Assembly: GCA_014378615.1 (NCBI GenBank)
Contig: JACMNI010000049.1
Location: forward strand, 1 to 39,763
Direction of reading: 5' to 3'
Origin: Candidatus Saccharimonadota bacterium
GTDB lineage: Bacteria > Patescibacteriota > Saccharimonadia > Saccharimonadales > UBA4665
DNA: 39,763 nt
Shown: one piece after another, positions 16,425-24,058 of the stretch
How the letters are laid out: every line of letters starts with the position of its first letter
Position numbering within the stretch: position 1 is the stretch's first letter
Notes under the pieces: generated by a model
Databases searched by the model: none
What the model was told of the DNA's origin: nothing
The model's input: only the letters and a program-made list of their open reading frames with translations
Translations under genes and position numbers: made by a program

Positions 16425-16432
16425 TGTATACT
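16425..16432. promoter_or_regulatory. overlapping divergent -10 boxes sharing the palindrome GTATAC
   Basis: On the plus strand, TATACT (16427-16432) ends 6 nt before the ATG at 16439. On the minus strand, TATACA (16430-16425) ends 6 nt before the GTG at 16418. Both hexamers use the same GTATAC palindrome, so polymerase could serve only one gene at a time. Confidence 0.5.
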
Positions 16433-16438
16433 GACAAC

Positions 16439-17356
16439 ATGCATTTACGGCGCAGACCTATGTCGCACTATTTCCTATTAACTAGTACTTATATATTGTT
16501 GGCTATGGTGTTACCAGCCAACAAAGTTGCTCAATCTGCCTACCACCTGAGCTCTTTGCAATATCACATCTTATTATTACTGGTAATTCTTCCAGTCGTA
16601 GGTATTTGGTACGCAGCTTTTTATGGCTTTACCAAATTGCACGATTATGCTCAGGCTATACAAAGCTCTAAAGAAGGTGAGCATTTCAAAGATTTGGCGC
16701 GAGGCTGCGGCTGGTTGGCTTACGGGTTACCGGCAACCGCCATTACATCTATACTTGTGAATAGTGTAGCTAATAGCTATCCGCGCTATCACTCTACAGC
16801 AGTAATAATAAATAACTATTTACACCTAATTTTGCCCTTAATCGCATTCACGATACTTAGTAAATGCGCTCGCAACTTAACGGATCAAGCTAATTTACGC
16901 CTGAGCTTAGGTCGGGCGCGCAGTATTATAATATTGTTTGCATCTTTAGGAGTGATCTATTGTTATCTTATCTTTGAAAATATTGATCTAATCTCGCTAG
17001 CATCATCGAACAATGCCTATTTCTTACCAGTTTGGTTAGTGGTACTCTCGTTGGTAATTCCGTTCTTATATTCATGGTTTGTGGGCTTGCTGGCAGCCTA
17101 CGAGATGGTATTGTTTTCCCAAAAATCTAAAGGCCTCTTATACCGTCGTTCACTGCGTGGCTTGGGATATGGCATTGCCGCAGTAATCGTAAGCTCTTGT
17201 GCGCTGCAGTATGTCACCTCAATAGTACCGCGGACGGGTTTGTTGTCGCTCAGTTCTGTACTAGTTGCCATTTATGCAATCCAGATCATTGCTGCTATTG
17301 GTTATACGCTCATAGCTATCAGTGCGGTGCGACTTAAACGAATAGAGGAGGTGTAG
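16439..17356 (+). CDS. unknown polytopic membrane protein heading a signalling operon
   Basis: This 305-aa protein from the ATG at 16439 belongs to no family I recognise. I prefer this start over 16424 because the -10 TATACT overlaps the first five track codons. It has about eight hydrophobic segments, for example MSHYFLLTSTYILLAMVLP, HILLLLVILPVVGIWYAAF and VWLVVLSLVIPFLYSWFVGL. A soluble-looking stretch (HDYAQAIQSSKEGEHFKDLARG, about 70-90) and a YRRSLRGLGYG segment sit between TMs. Its stop is 1 bp from the next start, so it is in tight operon with an 88-aa protein, a soluble PAS histidine kinase and a receiver. The inference is that it is a membrane sensing or effector partner of that kinase. 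Confidence 0.75.
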   Translation: MHLRRRPMSHYFLLTSTYILLAMVLPANKVAQSAYHLSSLQYHILLLLVILPVVGIWYAAFYGFTKLHDYAQAIQSSKEGEHFKDLARGCGWLAYGLPATAITSILVNSVANSYPRYHSTAVIINNYLHLILPLIAFTILSKCARNLTDQANLRLSLGRARSIIILFASLGVIYCYLIFENIDLISLASSNNAYFLPVWLVVLSLVIPFLYSWFVGLLAAYEMVLFSQKSKGLLYRRSLRGLGYGIAAVIVSSCALQYVTSIVPRTGLLSLSSVLVAIYAIQIIAAIGYTLIAISAVRLKRIEEV

Positions 17357-17357
17357 C

Positions 17358-17624
17358 ATGACTGAGCTCAGCCTTTACGACCGCGTCGTCAGAATTACGC
17401 ACGTTTATCTCGGTCCGGCAGCCGATCGTTTTATTGCTCGCCAGGTGCAGAATCATTTACATAAGGAGCCGCAAGATCTCTCTAAAGACGACCTGAAATC
17501 ATTAATTGACTGGATACGCGTTGCCGTGTCGTTATTAACAGAGGACAGCGATATAATTGAAGAGTATACGGCCCAACTTGAACAATTAGTAGTTCCGGCT
17601 AAAAAGGAGGCACATGGCAATTAA
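17358..17624 (+). CDS. hypothetical 88-aa protein in the histidine kinase operon
   Basis: This is a small helical, acidic-to-neutral protein of no family I recognise. Residues 8-45 (DRVVRITHVYLGPAADRF... HLHKEPQDLSKDD) and 45-80 (LKSLIDWIRVAVSLLTEDS, EEYTAQLEQL) look like several amphipathic helices with no TM segment and no cysteine. GAGGAGG just upstream supports the ATG at 17358. Its last 11 bp overlap the histidine kinase start, a sign of translational coupling and roughly equal production. It may be an adaptor between the membrane protein and the soluble kinase; this is inference from gene order only. Confidence 0.75.
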   Translation: MTELSLYDRVVRITHVYLGPAADRFIARQVQNHLHKEPQDLSKDDLKSLIDWIRVAVSLLTEDSDIIEEYTAQLEQLVVPAKKEAHGN

Positions 17625-18735
17625 TAAAGACACCGCTATCGTTCAGGCCGAAGAGCAGCGGGCTCAGGCCGAAGCCCTTTTTAATAGCATAGGTGAGGGC
17701 GCAATTGCTACCGATGAGTTTGGTCGTATCACCCGCATTAACCCGATAGCCCTTAGTATCCTCGGCTACAAAGAGTCAGAATTGTTAGGTGAGTGGTTTC
17801 CCAAAAAGATTGTTGCCCTAAACGAGCAAGACGTCGCTATAAATTTGATCGATCGTCCAATTACAAAAGCATTTTTATCTGGTCGCTCAGTAACCGAAAA
17901 GGTATTCTATAGAAAGCGCGACGGTCAAAAATTACCCGTCATGTTAACAGTCTCACCTATACTGCTAGCCGATCGTCCTATCGGTGCCATAGAAGTATTC
18001 CGCGATATTACACTAGAAGAAGAGATAGACCGCATGAAAAGCGAATTTATATCTTTAGCCTCACACCAACTCCGGACACCCCTGTCAGCCATTAAAACCT
18101 ACTCTCATATGTTAGTAGACGGCTATATGGGCGACGTAACCACTGCCCAAAAAAAGTCGCTCCGTACCATAATCGGGGCTACTAATCGTATGAATGAATT
18201 GATCAGCACCTTACTAAACATTACTCGCATAGAAAGCGGCACGATCGTAATTAATGCTCGGATGCTACGCATTGATAGGGCCGCCGAAGAAGTGATTAAA
18301 GAGCTAAACTTAGCAGCATCAGAAAAAAATATCACTTTGTCGCTCACCCAGAGCGGGAAATTAGCCACCAGTGTAAAAACAGATAATTTGATCCTAAAAG
18401 AGATTATTTCTAACCTAATCTCAAATGCCATAAAATACACTACAGAGGGTGGTGCCGTCGATGTCATAGTGCGAGGACGGAATAAGGACGTTCTAGTAAC
18501 GGTAGCCGATAACGGTTGGGGTATACCGAAAGACGCGCACGACCAAGTGTTTAGCAAATTCTTCCGTGCCCAGAACACGGTAAAACGGGAAACCACGGGG
18601 ACAGGACTTGGTTTATATCTGGTAAAAGGCCTGCTTGAACGATTAAATGGCAATATATGGTTTGAGAGCGAGGAGGGTAAGGGCACGACGTTTTTCTTCA
18701 CCTTGCCCAAAGAGCAACGCCTTCGTAACAATTAA
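17614..18735 (+). CDS. soluble PAS-domain sensor histidine kinase
   Basis: This 373-aa cytoplasmic kinase has no TM segment. A PAS domain (about residues 18-132; FNSIGEGAIATDEFGRITRIN ... FRDITLEEE) leads into the dimerisation/phospho-acceptor domain with H-box LASHQLRTPLSAIK (His151). The HATPase domain carries the N-box NLISNAIKYT, the G1 box DNGWGIP, the F-box FSKFFRA and the G2 box GTGLGLYLVK, so it should be fully active. AAGGAGG 5 nt before the ATG supports the start, and it overlaps the preceding 88-aa gene by 11 bp. A receiver gene follows after 68 bp. The PAS ligand is unknown, and the operon context suggests input through the membrane protein. Confidence 0.93.
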   Translation: MAINKDTAIVQAEEQRAQAEALFNSIGEGAIATDEFGRITRINPIALSILGYKESELLGEWFPKKIVALNEQDVAINLIDRPITKAFLSGRSVTEKVFYRKRDGQKLPVMLTVSPILLADRPIGAIEVFRDITLEEEIDRMKSEFISLASHQLRTPLSAIKTYSHMLVDGYMGDVTTAQKKSLRTIIGATNRMNELISTLLNITRIESGTIVINARMLRIDRAAEEVIKELNLAASEKNITLSLTQSGKLATSVKTDNLILKEIISNLISNAIKYTTEGGAVDVIVRGRNKDVLVTVADNGWGIPKDAHDQVFSKFFRAQNTVKRETTGTGLGLYLVKGLLERLNGNIWFESEEGKGTTFFFTLPKEQRLRNN

Positions 18736-18768
18736 GTGAGATTTCTTATACGGTAAGCGCCTAGCCCG

Positions 18769-18797
18769 TGGTAAACTCTTATTATAACTTTAAGGAG
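18769..18797 (+). promoter_or_regulatory. extended -10 and Shine-Dalgarno of the second receiver gene
   Basis: TGG-TAAACT (18769-18777) is followed by AAGGAG (18792-18797), 6 nt before a GTG start at 18804. The receiver can thus be made independently of the kinase operon. Confidence 0.55.
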
Positions 18798-18803
18798 CAC
18801 TTT

Positions 18804-19190
18804 GTGGCCAACATCCTCATTGTCGAAGATGATAAAGATTTAAACAATGCATACTCAATAATTCTGTCCAGCCAGGATCACACAGTCGAGTCCGCTTTTG
18901 ACGGACAAGAAGCATTAGATAAATTAAAGACATTCAAACCAGATTTGATTCTGCTTGATCTATTAATGCCTATTATGGGTGGTCTAGAGTTTTTACAGCA
19001 CTTTGACTTAAAAACCCATCCAGCTGTAAAAGTTCTGATTTTCACCAACATGGAAAATTCTCCCGAAGTAGCTGAATCGTATAAACTTGGTGCTCACCGC
19101 TGTATTATTAAGTCTTGGACAGCGCCCCACAACCTGGCTCGCGTCATTAACGAAGCGCTAGAGAGTAACTCCGTACAAGCGGCAGTTTAG
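18804..19190 (+). CDS. single-domain response regulator (receiver protein)
   Basis: This is a 128-aa CheY-like receiver. I place the start at GTG 18804 (VANILIVEDD), because AAGGAG is properly spaced and the protein then begins directly with the first beta strand; the track start at 18768 adds 12 unrelated residues that overlap the promoter. Acidic residues lie in VEDD, the phospho-acceptor is Asp52 in LLDLLMP, the switch residue is Thr81 in IFTN and the Lys is Lys103 in IIKSW. No DNA-binding domain is present. It is the obvious partner of the PAS kinase encoded 68 bp upstream. It ends 15 bp from the convergent Crp-family gene. Confidence 0.92.
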   Translation: MANILIVEDDKDLNNAYSIILSSQDHTVESAFDGQEALDKLKTFKPDLILLDLLMPIMGGLEFLQHFDLKTHPAVKVLIFTNMENSPEVAESYKLGAHRCIIKSWTAPHNLARVINEALESNSVQAAV

Positions 19191-19205
19191 TTACTAGAGT
19201 GGCAA

Positions 19206-19892
19206 TTACAATTTAACTTGAACGTCAGCAATATACTGGTCGTTCAATAGATTCATAAGCTTATTCAAATCTAATCGGTAGGGTATGTTTTTACTGTAGC
19301 TTATAACACCTTGGTGTTTCAGCTTATTCAGCTCGGTGGCGGCGGTTTCTCGCGTTAAGCCAGTTAAATTAGCAAAGTCTTGATGGGTTAAATCGAGGGT
19401 AATTTCGACTACCTGAGGACTAATGGTCCGGCCGTGACTAAGAGCTAAGTAGTGAAGGGTGTACACCAGTTTATCGCTAGCACGTGAGTGCTGTAGGGCA
19501 TTAAGCCGCATAGATTTGCCAAGCTGGCCCGTTACATACGTCTGTAGCTCGTTATAAAGCAGTTCCGCATCGGAACGAATGAAGTTAACATAGGCTTCAC
19601 GGTCGACTAGGTACAACGTTACTTCAGGAGTAAACGCTTCATAGTAATAGATAGCACTGGGCACTTTGCCGTAAATCCAACTACCGGGAAATGATGAATA
19701 AGTCGAATAAAAGGCAACTGGTTTTTCATCGCCATTAACACTAAGGTTATAGGCTTTTACGGTGCCACTTTTAACAACAAAGGCACTGCGCGGGGCTTCG
19801 CCTTGGAAAATGATTATCTCGCCTTTTTTAAATGACCGGGTAGGGTGGCCGGCGACAAAGGTGTCAAGTTTTCTCACAGCTGCATCAGACAT
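19206..19892 (-). CDS. Crp/Fnr family transcriptional regulator
   Basis: This 228-aa regulator has an N-terminal cyclic-nucleotide-binding-like beta barrel (SFKKGEIIIFQGEAPRSAFVVKSGTVKAY), a long dimerisation helix (near 115-150) and a C-terminal winged helix (LTHQDFANLTGLTRETAATELNKLKHQGVI). The phosphate-binding cassette of true cAMP receptors (GE-A... R-A) is not evident, and the protein has no cysteines, so neither cAMP nor an FNR-type Fe-S cluster is a likely ligand. Its promoter -10 lies 7 nt before the ATG inside a GTGTACAC palindrome. The effector and regulon are unknown; the respiratory genes of this window are possible targets, but no matching operator was found. Confidence 0.9.
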   Translation of the reverse strand: MSDAAVRKLDTFVAGHPTRSFKKGEIIIFQGEAPRSAFVVKSGTVKAYNLSVNGDEKPVAFYSTYSSFPGSWIYGKVPSAIYYYEAFTPEVTLYLVDREAYVNFIRSDAELLYNELQTYVTGQLGKSMRLNALQHSRASDKLVYTLHYLALSHGRTISPQVVEITLDLTHQDFANLTGLTRETAATELNKLKHQGVISYSKNIPYRLDLNKLMNLLNDQYIADVQVKL

Positions 19893-19899
19893 ACTGATT

Positions 19900-19905
19900 A
19901 GTGTA
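19900..19905 (-). promoter_or_regulatory. -10 hexamer of the Crp-family gene, leaderless
   Basis: TACACT on the minus strand ends 7 nt before the ATG at 19892 and lies within the perfect palindrome GTGTACAC (19901-19908). Confidence 0.55.
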
Positions 19906-19937
19906 CACTGTCCACTTAAATCGGAATAGTACCTGTT

Positions 19938-21491
19938 TTAATTTTCGCGTTGCTTGGCAATTTGGTCAGCCCCGACGACAACTATAAAGTCGGCGTCGTA
20001 TAGTTTACCGTATGGATTTGTCGTGGTGACGGAATTTCCGAAATTCTTGGTTAGAAGTGTTTTAGTGCCGGGTTTGGCTGTCGCCGTAGTCGTTAAATCA
20101 ATAATACTACTAACGGCTTGGTTTGCACGGGCGTCGCCAACCTCCGTCACATTGATGTTTTTAGCGAGCAAGTTTGTTTTGACCGATCCGGCGAGGCCAC
20201 TGGTATCGGTGGCATTAAGTACCACCACTTTCGCCGCTTCTTGAACGACTGGGTTATTTGAACTTAGTCGCTTAAGGAAGGCTTGAATATCGCTAAAATC
20301 GTCTAGACCAGCGGCCGGAATAAGGGCCGATGCTCCGTTAGGCGATTGATAGTTTGCCAGCAGGTTTACACCGTCGGCGCTATTTAGGCTGACCGATTTA
20401 GTGGCGTTACTGCCAATCTCTTTGGTTATGTCATAAAAACGTCGCACTTCGCCCAGCGACAGATCGGTTTTGACATTGCTGCCAATGGCATCAAATAAAC
20501 TGCTGAGTTTTGCCGGATTGGATAATACTCCGGCACTGGCAGCTTTAGATTTGAGTGAAAACAGTATTTCTCGTTGGTGTTTAGTCCGGTCAAAATCTGA
20601 CTCGGCAAAGCCATAGGCTCGGCTAGAATCACCTCTGGCACGAGCCAAATTGAGCGCTTGCTGGCCGTTTAAATGATGAACGCCGTTAGTCAATTTAACG
20701 AGTGGCTTATTATTGGTGTAGTCGATGTTTGGGTCATATAAGCCGCGAGGGTCGCTGCTCTTAACGGTGTAGTCGATACCGCCAACAGCGTCGACAGCCT
20801 GCTTGAGCGCGCTGTAATTAACGAGTGCGTAATAATCTATTTCCACACCTAGATTATCCTCAACAACTTGCTCAAGTTGGCCCATGCCGCCCGCCGGGAA
20901 GCCATTTTCATGAAAATCATTGGCTTTACCGACTACGTAGGCACCGTTAATTTTTTGATGTCCGCTATCGGGCACATTAACCCATAGATCACGGGGAATA
21001 CTAAGCATATAGGCCTTATGTTGCCGGGTATCGACGCTCATTACCATAATCGAATCGGTCAGATCACCGCCATTATGGCCGGCGTCATCGGCGGAGTTGC
21101 CGGCTAGCAAAATCGTTACTCGGCCCTTGTCCTCGCCTTTGAGCTTGGTAGTCTGCAATACACTCAGCAAACCACCGCCAAACAATTTATGTGCATTGTA
21201 TAAAACCTTGCCACCCAACCAAGCCCCGGCAATGGCTGCAATAATAAGGAGCACAATAATGCTGCGCTTGACGATGCCTTTTTTATTGCGCGGTGTCTTT
21301 TTTACTTTGGCTTTACTGGCAGCGGCCGACGGGGCATAAGCCGGGATATCTTTACCCATACTCGGTTTGTAACTAGGCAAGGTCACGCCTACGCTAGGGA
21401 ACTGCTGGGCGCCTTTTACTCGCAGTACGTCTTGACCAGGGCGGATGCCTGTTAATTTCTCGCCCTTTTTGTATGAATGTTTATCTGTCAT
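19938..21491 (-). CDS. LytR-CpsA-Psr (LCP) family protein with LytR_C domain
   Basis: This 517-aa single-pass membrane protein has a cytoplasmic N-terminal part (about 75 residues), one TM (VKRSIIVLLIIAAIAGAWLG), then an extracellular LCP domain and a C-terminal LytR_C domain (AAKVVVLNATDTSGLAGSV). LCP enzymes attach polyprenyl-pyrophosphate-linked glycans to peptidoglycan. Key LCP features are visible: GRVTILLAGNSADD, DSIMVMSVDTRQHKAYMLSIPRDLWV with the catalytic-site Arg, and the segment LARARGDSSRAYGFAESDFDRTKHQREIL with the conserved Arg and Asp residues. It is divergent from the GT2 gene, with 64 bp between starts. The cluster likely builds and attaches a wall glycan. Confidence 0.93.
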   Translation of the reverse strand: MTDKHSYKKGEKLTGIRPGQDVLRVKGAQQFPSVGVTLPSYKPSMGKDIPAYAPSAAASKAKVKKTPRNKKGIVKRSIIVLLIIAAIAGAWLGGKVLYNAHKLFGGGLLSVLQTTKLKGEDKGRVTILLAGNSADDAGHNGGDLTDSIMVMSVDTRQHKAYMLSIPRDLWVNVPDSGHQKINGAYVVGKANDFHENGFPAGGMGQLEQVVEDNLGVEIDYYALVNYSALKQAVDAVGGIDYTVKSSDPRGLYDPNIDYTNNKPLVKLTNGVHHLNGQQALNLARARGDSSRAYGFAESDFDRTKHQREILFSLKSKAASAGVLSNPAKLSSLFDAIGSNVKTDLSLGEVRRFYDITKEIGSNATKSVSLNSADGVNLLANYQSPNGASALIPAAGLDDFSDIQAFLKRLSSNNPVVQEAAKVVVLNATDTSGLAGSVKTNLLAKNINVTEVGDARANQAVSSIIDLTTTATAKPGTKTLLTKNFGNSVTTTNPYGKLYDADFIVVVGADQIAKQREN

Positions 21492-21503
21492 TTACTGCCC
21501 ATA

Positions 21504-21512
21504 ATTATACCA
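21504..21512 (-). promoter_or_regulatory. extended -10 of the LCP gene, short leader
   Basis: TGG-TATAAT, a perfect hexamer on the minus strand, ends 12 nt before the ATG at 21491, leaving a leader of about 5 nt. Confidence 0.6.
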
Positions 21513-21535
21513 CGGCCTCCCTCACTGATCCGGTT

Positions 21536-21544
21536 TGCTATACT
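21536..21544 (+). promoter_or_regulatory. extended -10 of the GT2 gene, short leader
   Basis: TGC-TATACT ends 11 nt before the ATG at 21556. It overlaps the first codons of the longer track ORF, which supports the downstream start. Confidence 0.6.
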
Positions 21545-21555
21545 GTTACCATTAT

Positions 21556-22497
21556 ATGAAGTTAGTTGTACAAATACCCTGCAAAAACGAAGCTGAAACT
21601 TTACCGCTCGTATTAGCCACAATTCCCAAAAAAATAGCGGGAATTGATGAAATTATTGTACTTATTATCGACGATGGATCGACCGATAACACGGTTAGTG
21701 TAGCCAGAGCCCACGGTGTTACGCATTTCTATCATCACGCCCAAACCCAGGGACTAGGCCGATCGTTTCACGATGGTGTCCATTACGCCCTCAGTATCGG
21801 CGCCGATATCGTTGTTAACACTGATGGCGATAATCAGTATCCGCAAGAGAAAATTGGCGATTTGGTGCGCCCGATACTAAATAATAAGGCCGATATCGTC
21901 GTAGCCGACCGTCAGACTAAAACCATCGAGCATTTCTCTGCTTTCAAAAAGATACTGCAACGAGTCGGCAGCCGCGTCGTAAACATTGCAGCTGGCACCA
22001 ACATACCGGACGCGCCAAGCGGTTTTAGAGCTTATTCCAAAGAATCGTTACTACGACTCAATACGACAACCCGTTTTAGCTACACCATGGAAACTATCAT
22101 TCAAGCCGGCAACAAAGGGTTAAGTATAGTTAGTGTCCCAGTGGTAACAAATCCAAAATTACGCGAGTCAAGACTTTTCAAATCTACTTGGGAACACGTG
22201 AGAAAGTCAGCTATAACCATAATACGAGCCTACATAATGTATAAACCATATATGGTGTTCGGCACTTTAGCGGCCATTTTATTCCTGCTGGCGCTCATAC
22301 CATTCGGCCGGTTTATTATTCTAGGGTTAGAAGACCGATCTACGGCTGGGCATGTGCAATCACTTATAGCTGGCTCGATGCTAATGATAGGCTCGTTCTT
22401 ATGTATGGTCCTCAATATCATTGCCGACTTAATTCGCATCAATCGTGTACTTATAGAGAATAATTTAGAGCAAACAAAGCGAATACGGTTTAACTAA
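21556..22497 (+). CDS. GT2 family glycosyltransferase with C-terminal TM helices (polyprenyl-phosphate type)
   Basis: This 313-aa DPM1/GtrB-like enzyme probably moves a sugar from a nucleotide donor to a polyprenyl phosphate at the inner membrane face. The N-terminal GT-A domain has VVQIPCKNEAETL, LIIDDGSTDNT and the metal-binding DxD region VNTDGDNQYP, then DAPSGFRAYS. Two TM segments near the C-terminus (about 230-255 and 270-300) anchor it. I use the ATG at 21556 (MKLVVQIPC) because the track start at 21535 lies within the promoter. Such enzymes make lipid-linked sugars for GT-C transferases like the one encoded convergently, 2 bp downstream. Confidence 0.9.
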   Translation: MKLVVQIPCKNEAETLPLVLATIPKKIAGIDEIIVLIIDDGSTDNTVSVARAHGVTHFYHHAQTQGLGRSFHDGVHYALSIGADIVVNTDGDNQYPQEKIGDLVRPILNNKADIVVADRQTKTIEHFSAFKKILQRVGSRVVNIAAGTNIPDAPSGFRAYSKESLLRLNTTTRFSYTMETIIQAGNKGLSIVSVPVVTNPKLRESRLFKSTWEHVRKSAITIIRAYIMYKPYMVFGTLAAILFLLALIPFGRFIILGLEDRSTAGHVQSLIAGSMLMIGSFLCMVLNIIADLIRINRVLIENNLEQTKRIRFN

Positions 22498-22499
22498 AA

Positions 22500-23990
22500 T
22501 TAGCGCAAAAAGGCATTCGGTCGATAATAGCCCGGCGTCACTGGCCCGATTGTATGCTGTACGCCATGATTAGCCGCTTTTATAACACCACCGTTCCAAT
22601 ACCAGGCATCGCTACTTCGCAGTATATATGTCAGTGCACCACCACCCCACAACATGGCAATGATGCTCAGCGTCGCCAAGCCGGTCTTGAGATATGTCAG
22701 TCGTCCAAGACCGAGGCTTAAAGCTTGGCCAAAAACGAACATTGCCAACAATATTATCAACAATAAGTAGCGACCGTTTATGGCCACTGGCAATCCCGTG
22801 TGCTTGAAAAGTTTATACTCCTGCAGCCATAGAGCGCCAACATAGATAGTTGAAACGGCAATAAATAAACTGCTGCTTGCTCTATTAGACCGCAGTAACT
22901 GGCGGCCCCGCCACAGAAACGCTCCCACACCAAGTAAAGGCAGAATGATGGCGGTAATTGCTGGGATAAACAGCGGTCCGCGGGTCTGGAATTGCGTAGC
23001 TGGACCGTCAACCGCAAACGTACTACGGAGCCACATGCCATACAACCATTCTTTGGAAAATTCATAGAGAGAGGTATTGTAATTGGTTTTGTTCAGACTG
23101 AAATTATAATCTCGTATGTAGGGCCCGTAGTATTTACAGTGGTCAAGACTCAATACTTTACCGCAGTCTGGGATAGGGTCATGATATCGTATTACATTTA
23201 CGCCGTACCGGTTAAGCCCAAAAAGACTTAGCACAATAATAAGACCCAATAATACGCCACCGGTTCTTGTTCTAAATGTATCTAATAACTCCTTAACTGC
23301 CGGCTTAGAACGCATCCGCCACGGTTTGAGCTGGAAAAACAACCAGGCGACTACGGCCAAGAATATTGGTAGGAAAGCAAACTTGATAAGACTGCCGGTT
23401 AAACCTATTACCATTATTTTCATTAATATCAGAATTTTTTCGCGTCCCAACGTGGCTCTCGTTTCTAGTGCAAGTAGCAGTAGCCAGGCTGTAAGCGGCA
23501 AAACGGCATTATCATAATTTATTTGAGCTGCCATCAGCGGGGTAATCGGAATAAGCACAAACAATGCCAAGCAGGTGTGAGCCAAAGCCGCACTAGCGCC
23601 CGCCCGGCGCAATAATTGCCGAAACAACGGTAAACAGCTTGTAAATAGCGCAATATTTAAGGCGCGAAGTATTAAGACTTGGAGGTGCTCGTTCTGGGTA
23701 AATAAACAGATGAGTCGGTAAGGGAAGCTCATTATATAGTGATAAAGAAACGACGGATCGCGGGCAACAGCACCGTATGCATCGGCGTTAGCTGGCTGAT
23801 TTGAAAAAAAGGGTAGACTATGGCTGGCATAGACACGGATAAGACCGAGATGAAAATCTTCGTCAAATGCCATTGGATAGTGACCAGTCAGCGCTATCCA
23901 AGTAGCTGATACCACGCTCACCACGATAATACTTTGGAAAAACCGCTGTGAGGCTATTATGGTGCGTGTTCGATATAACAAATCTTGCAT
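22500..23990 (-). CDS. polytopic GT-C-like membrane glycosyltransferase
   Basis: This 496-aa integral membrane protein has about 10-12 TM segments. Just after the first TM, an external loop has FDEDFHLGLIR, the acidic motif expected of GT-C transferases that use polyprenyl-phosphate sugars. A second polar loop (residues about 245-310, with three cysteines including IPDCGKVLSLDHC) lies between TM groups and could contain a disulfide. It is encoded tail-to-tail with the GT2 enzyme, with only 2 bp between the stops. The acceptor may be a protein or a wall glycan. The start ATG at 23990 has a perfect TATAAT 11 nt upstream. Confidence 0.75.
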   Translation of the reverse strand: MQDLLYRTRTIIASQRFFQSIIVVSVVSATWIALTGHYPMAFDEDFHLGLIRVYASHSLPFFSNQPANADAYGAVARDPSFLYHYIMSFPYRLICLFTQNEHLQVLILRALNIALFTSCLPLFRQLLRRAGASAALAHTCLALFVLIPITPLMAAQINYDNAVLPLTAWLLLLALETRATLGREKILILMKIMVIGLTGSLIKFAFLPIFLAVVAWLFFQLKPWRMRSKPAVKELLDTFRTRTGGVLLGLIIVLSLFGLNRYGVNVIRYHDPIPDCGKVLSLDHCKYYGPYIRDYNFSLNKTNYNTSLYEFSKEWLYGMWLRSTFAVDGPATQFQTRGPLFIPAITAIILPLLGVGAFLWRGRQLLRSNRASSSLFIAVSTIYVGALWLQEYKLFKHTGLPVAINGRYLLLIILLAMFVFGQALSLGLGRLTYLKTGLATLSIIAMLWGGGALTYILRSSDAWYWNGGVIKAANHGVQHTIGPVTPGYYRPNAFLR

Positions 23991-24001
23991 TACTTGTGCT
24001 C

Positions 24002-24007
24002 ATTATA
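24002..24007 (-). promoter_or_regulatory. -10 hexamer of the GT-C gene, short leader
   Basis: TATAAT on the minus strand ends 11 nt before the ATG at 23990. No Shine-Dalgarno is present. Confidence 0.55.
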
Positions 24008-24046
24008 CGGCATACATAAGATACTGTTACTCGCAATAAGCTGGTG

Positions 24047-24052
24047 TACAAT
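24047..24052 (+). promoter_or_regulatory. -10 hexamer of the second flippase-like gene, leaderless
   Basis: TACAAT, within GGTGTACAAT, ends 6 nt before the ATG at 24059. It overlaps the first codons of the longer track ORF. Confidence 0.55.
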
Positions 24053-24058
24053 ACGGTT

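Noticed and set aside
18123-18731. 202-aa minus-strand ORF
   Set aside because: It lies entirely inside the histidine kinase gene, whose domains are unmistakable on the plus strand, and it has no family-like features.
19206-19892. FNR-type oxygen sensor controlling the cyo genes
   Set aside because: The protein has no cysteines for an Fe-S cluster, and no TTGAT-N4-ATCAA-type site was seen before the cyo operon.
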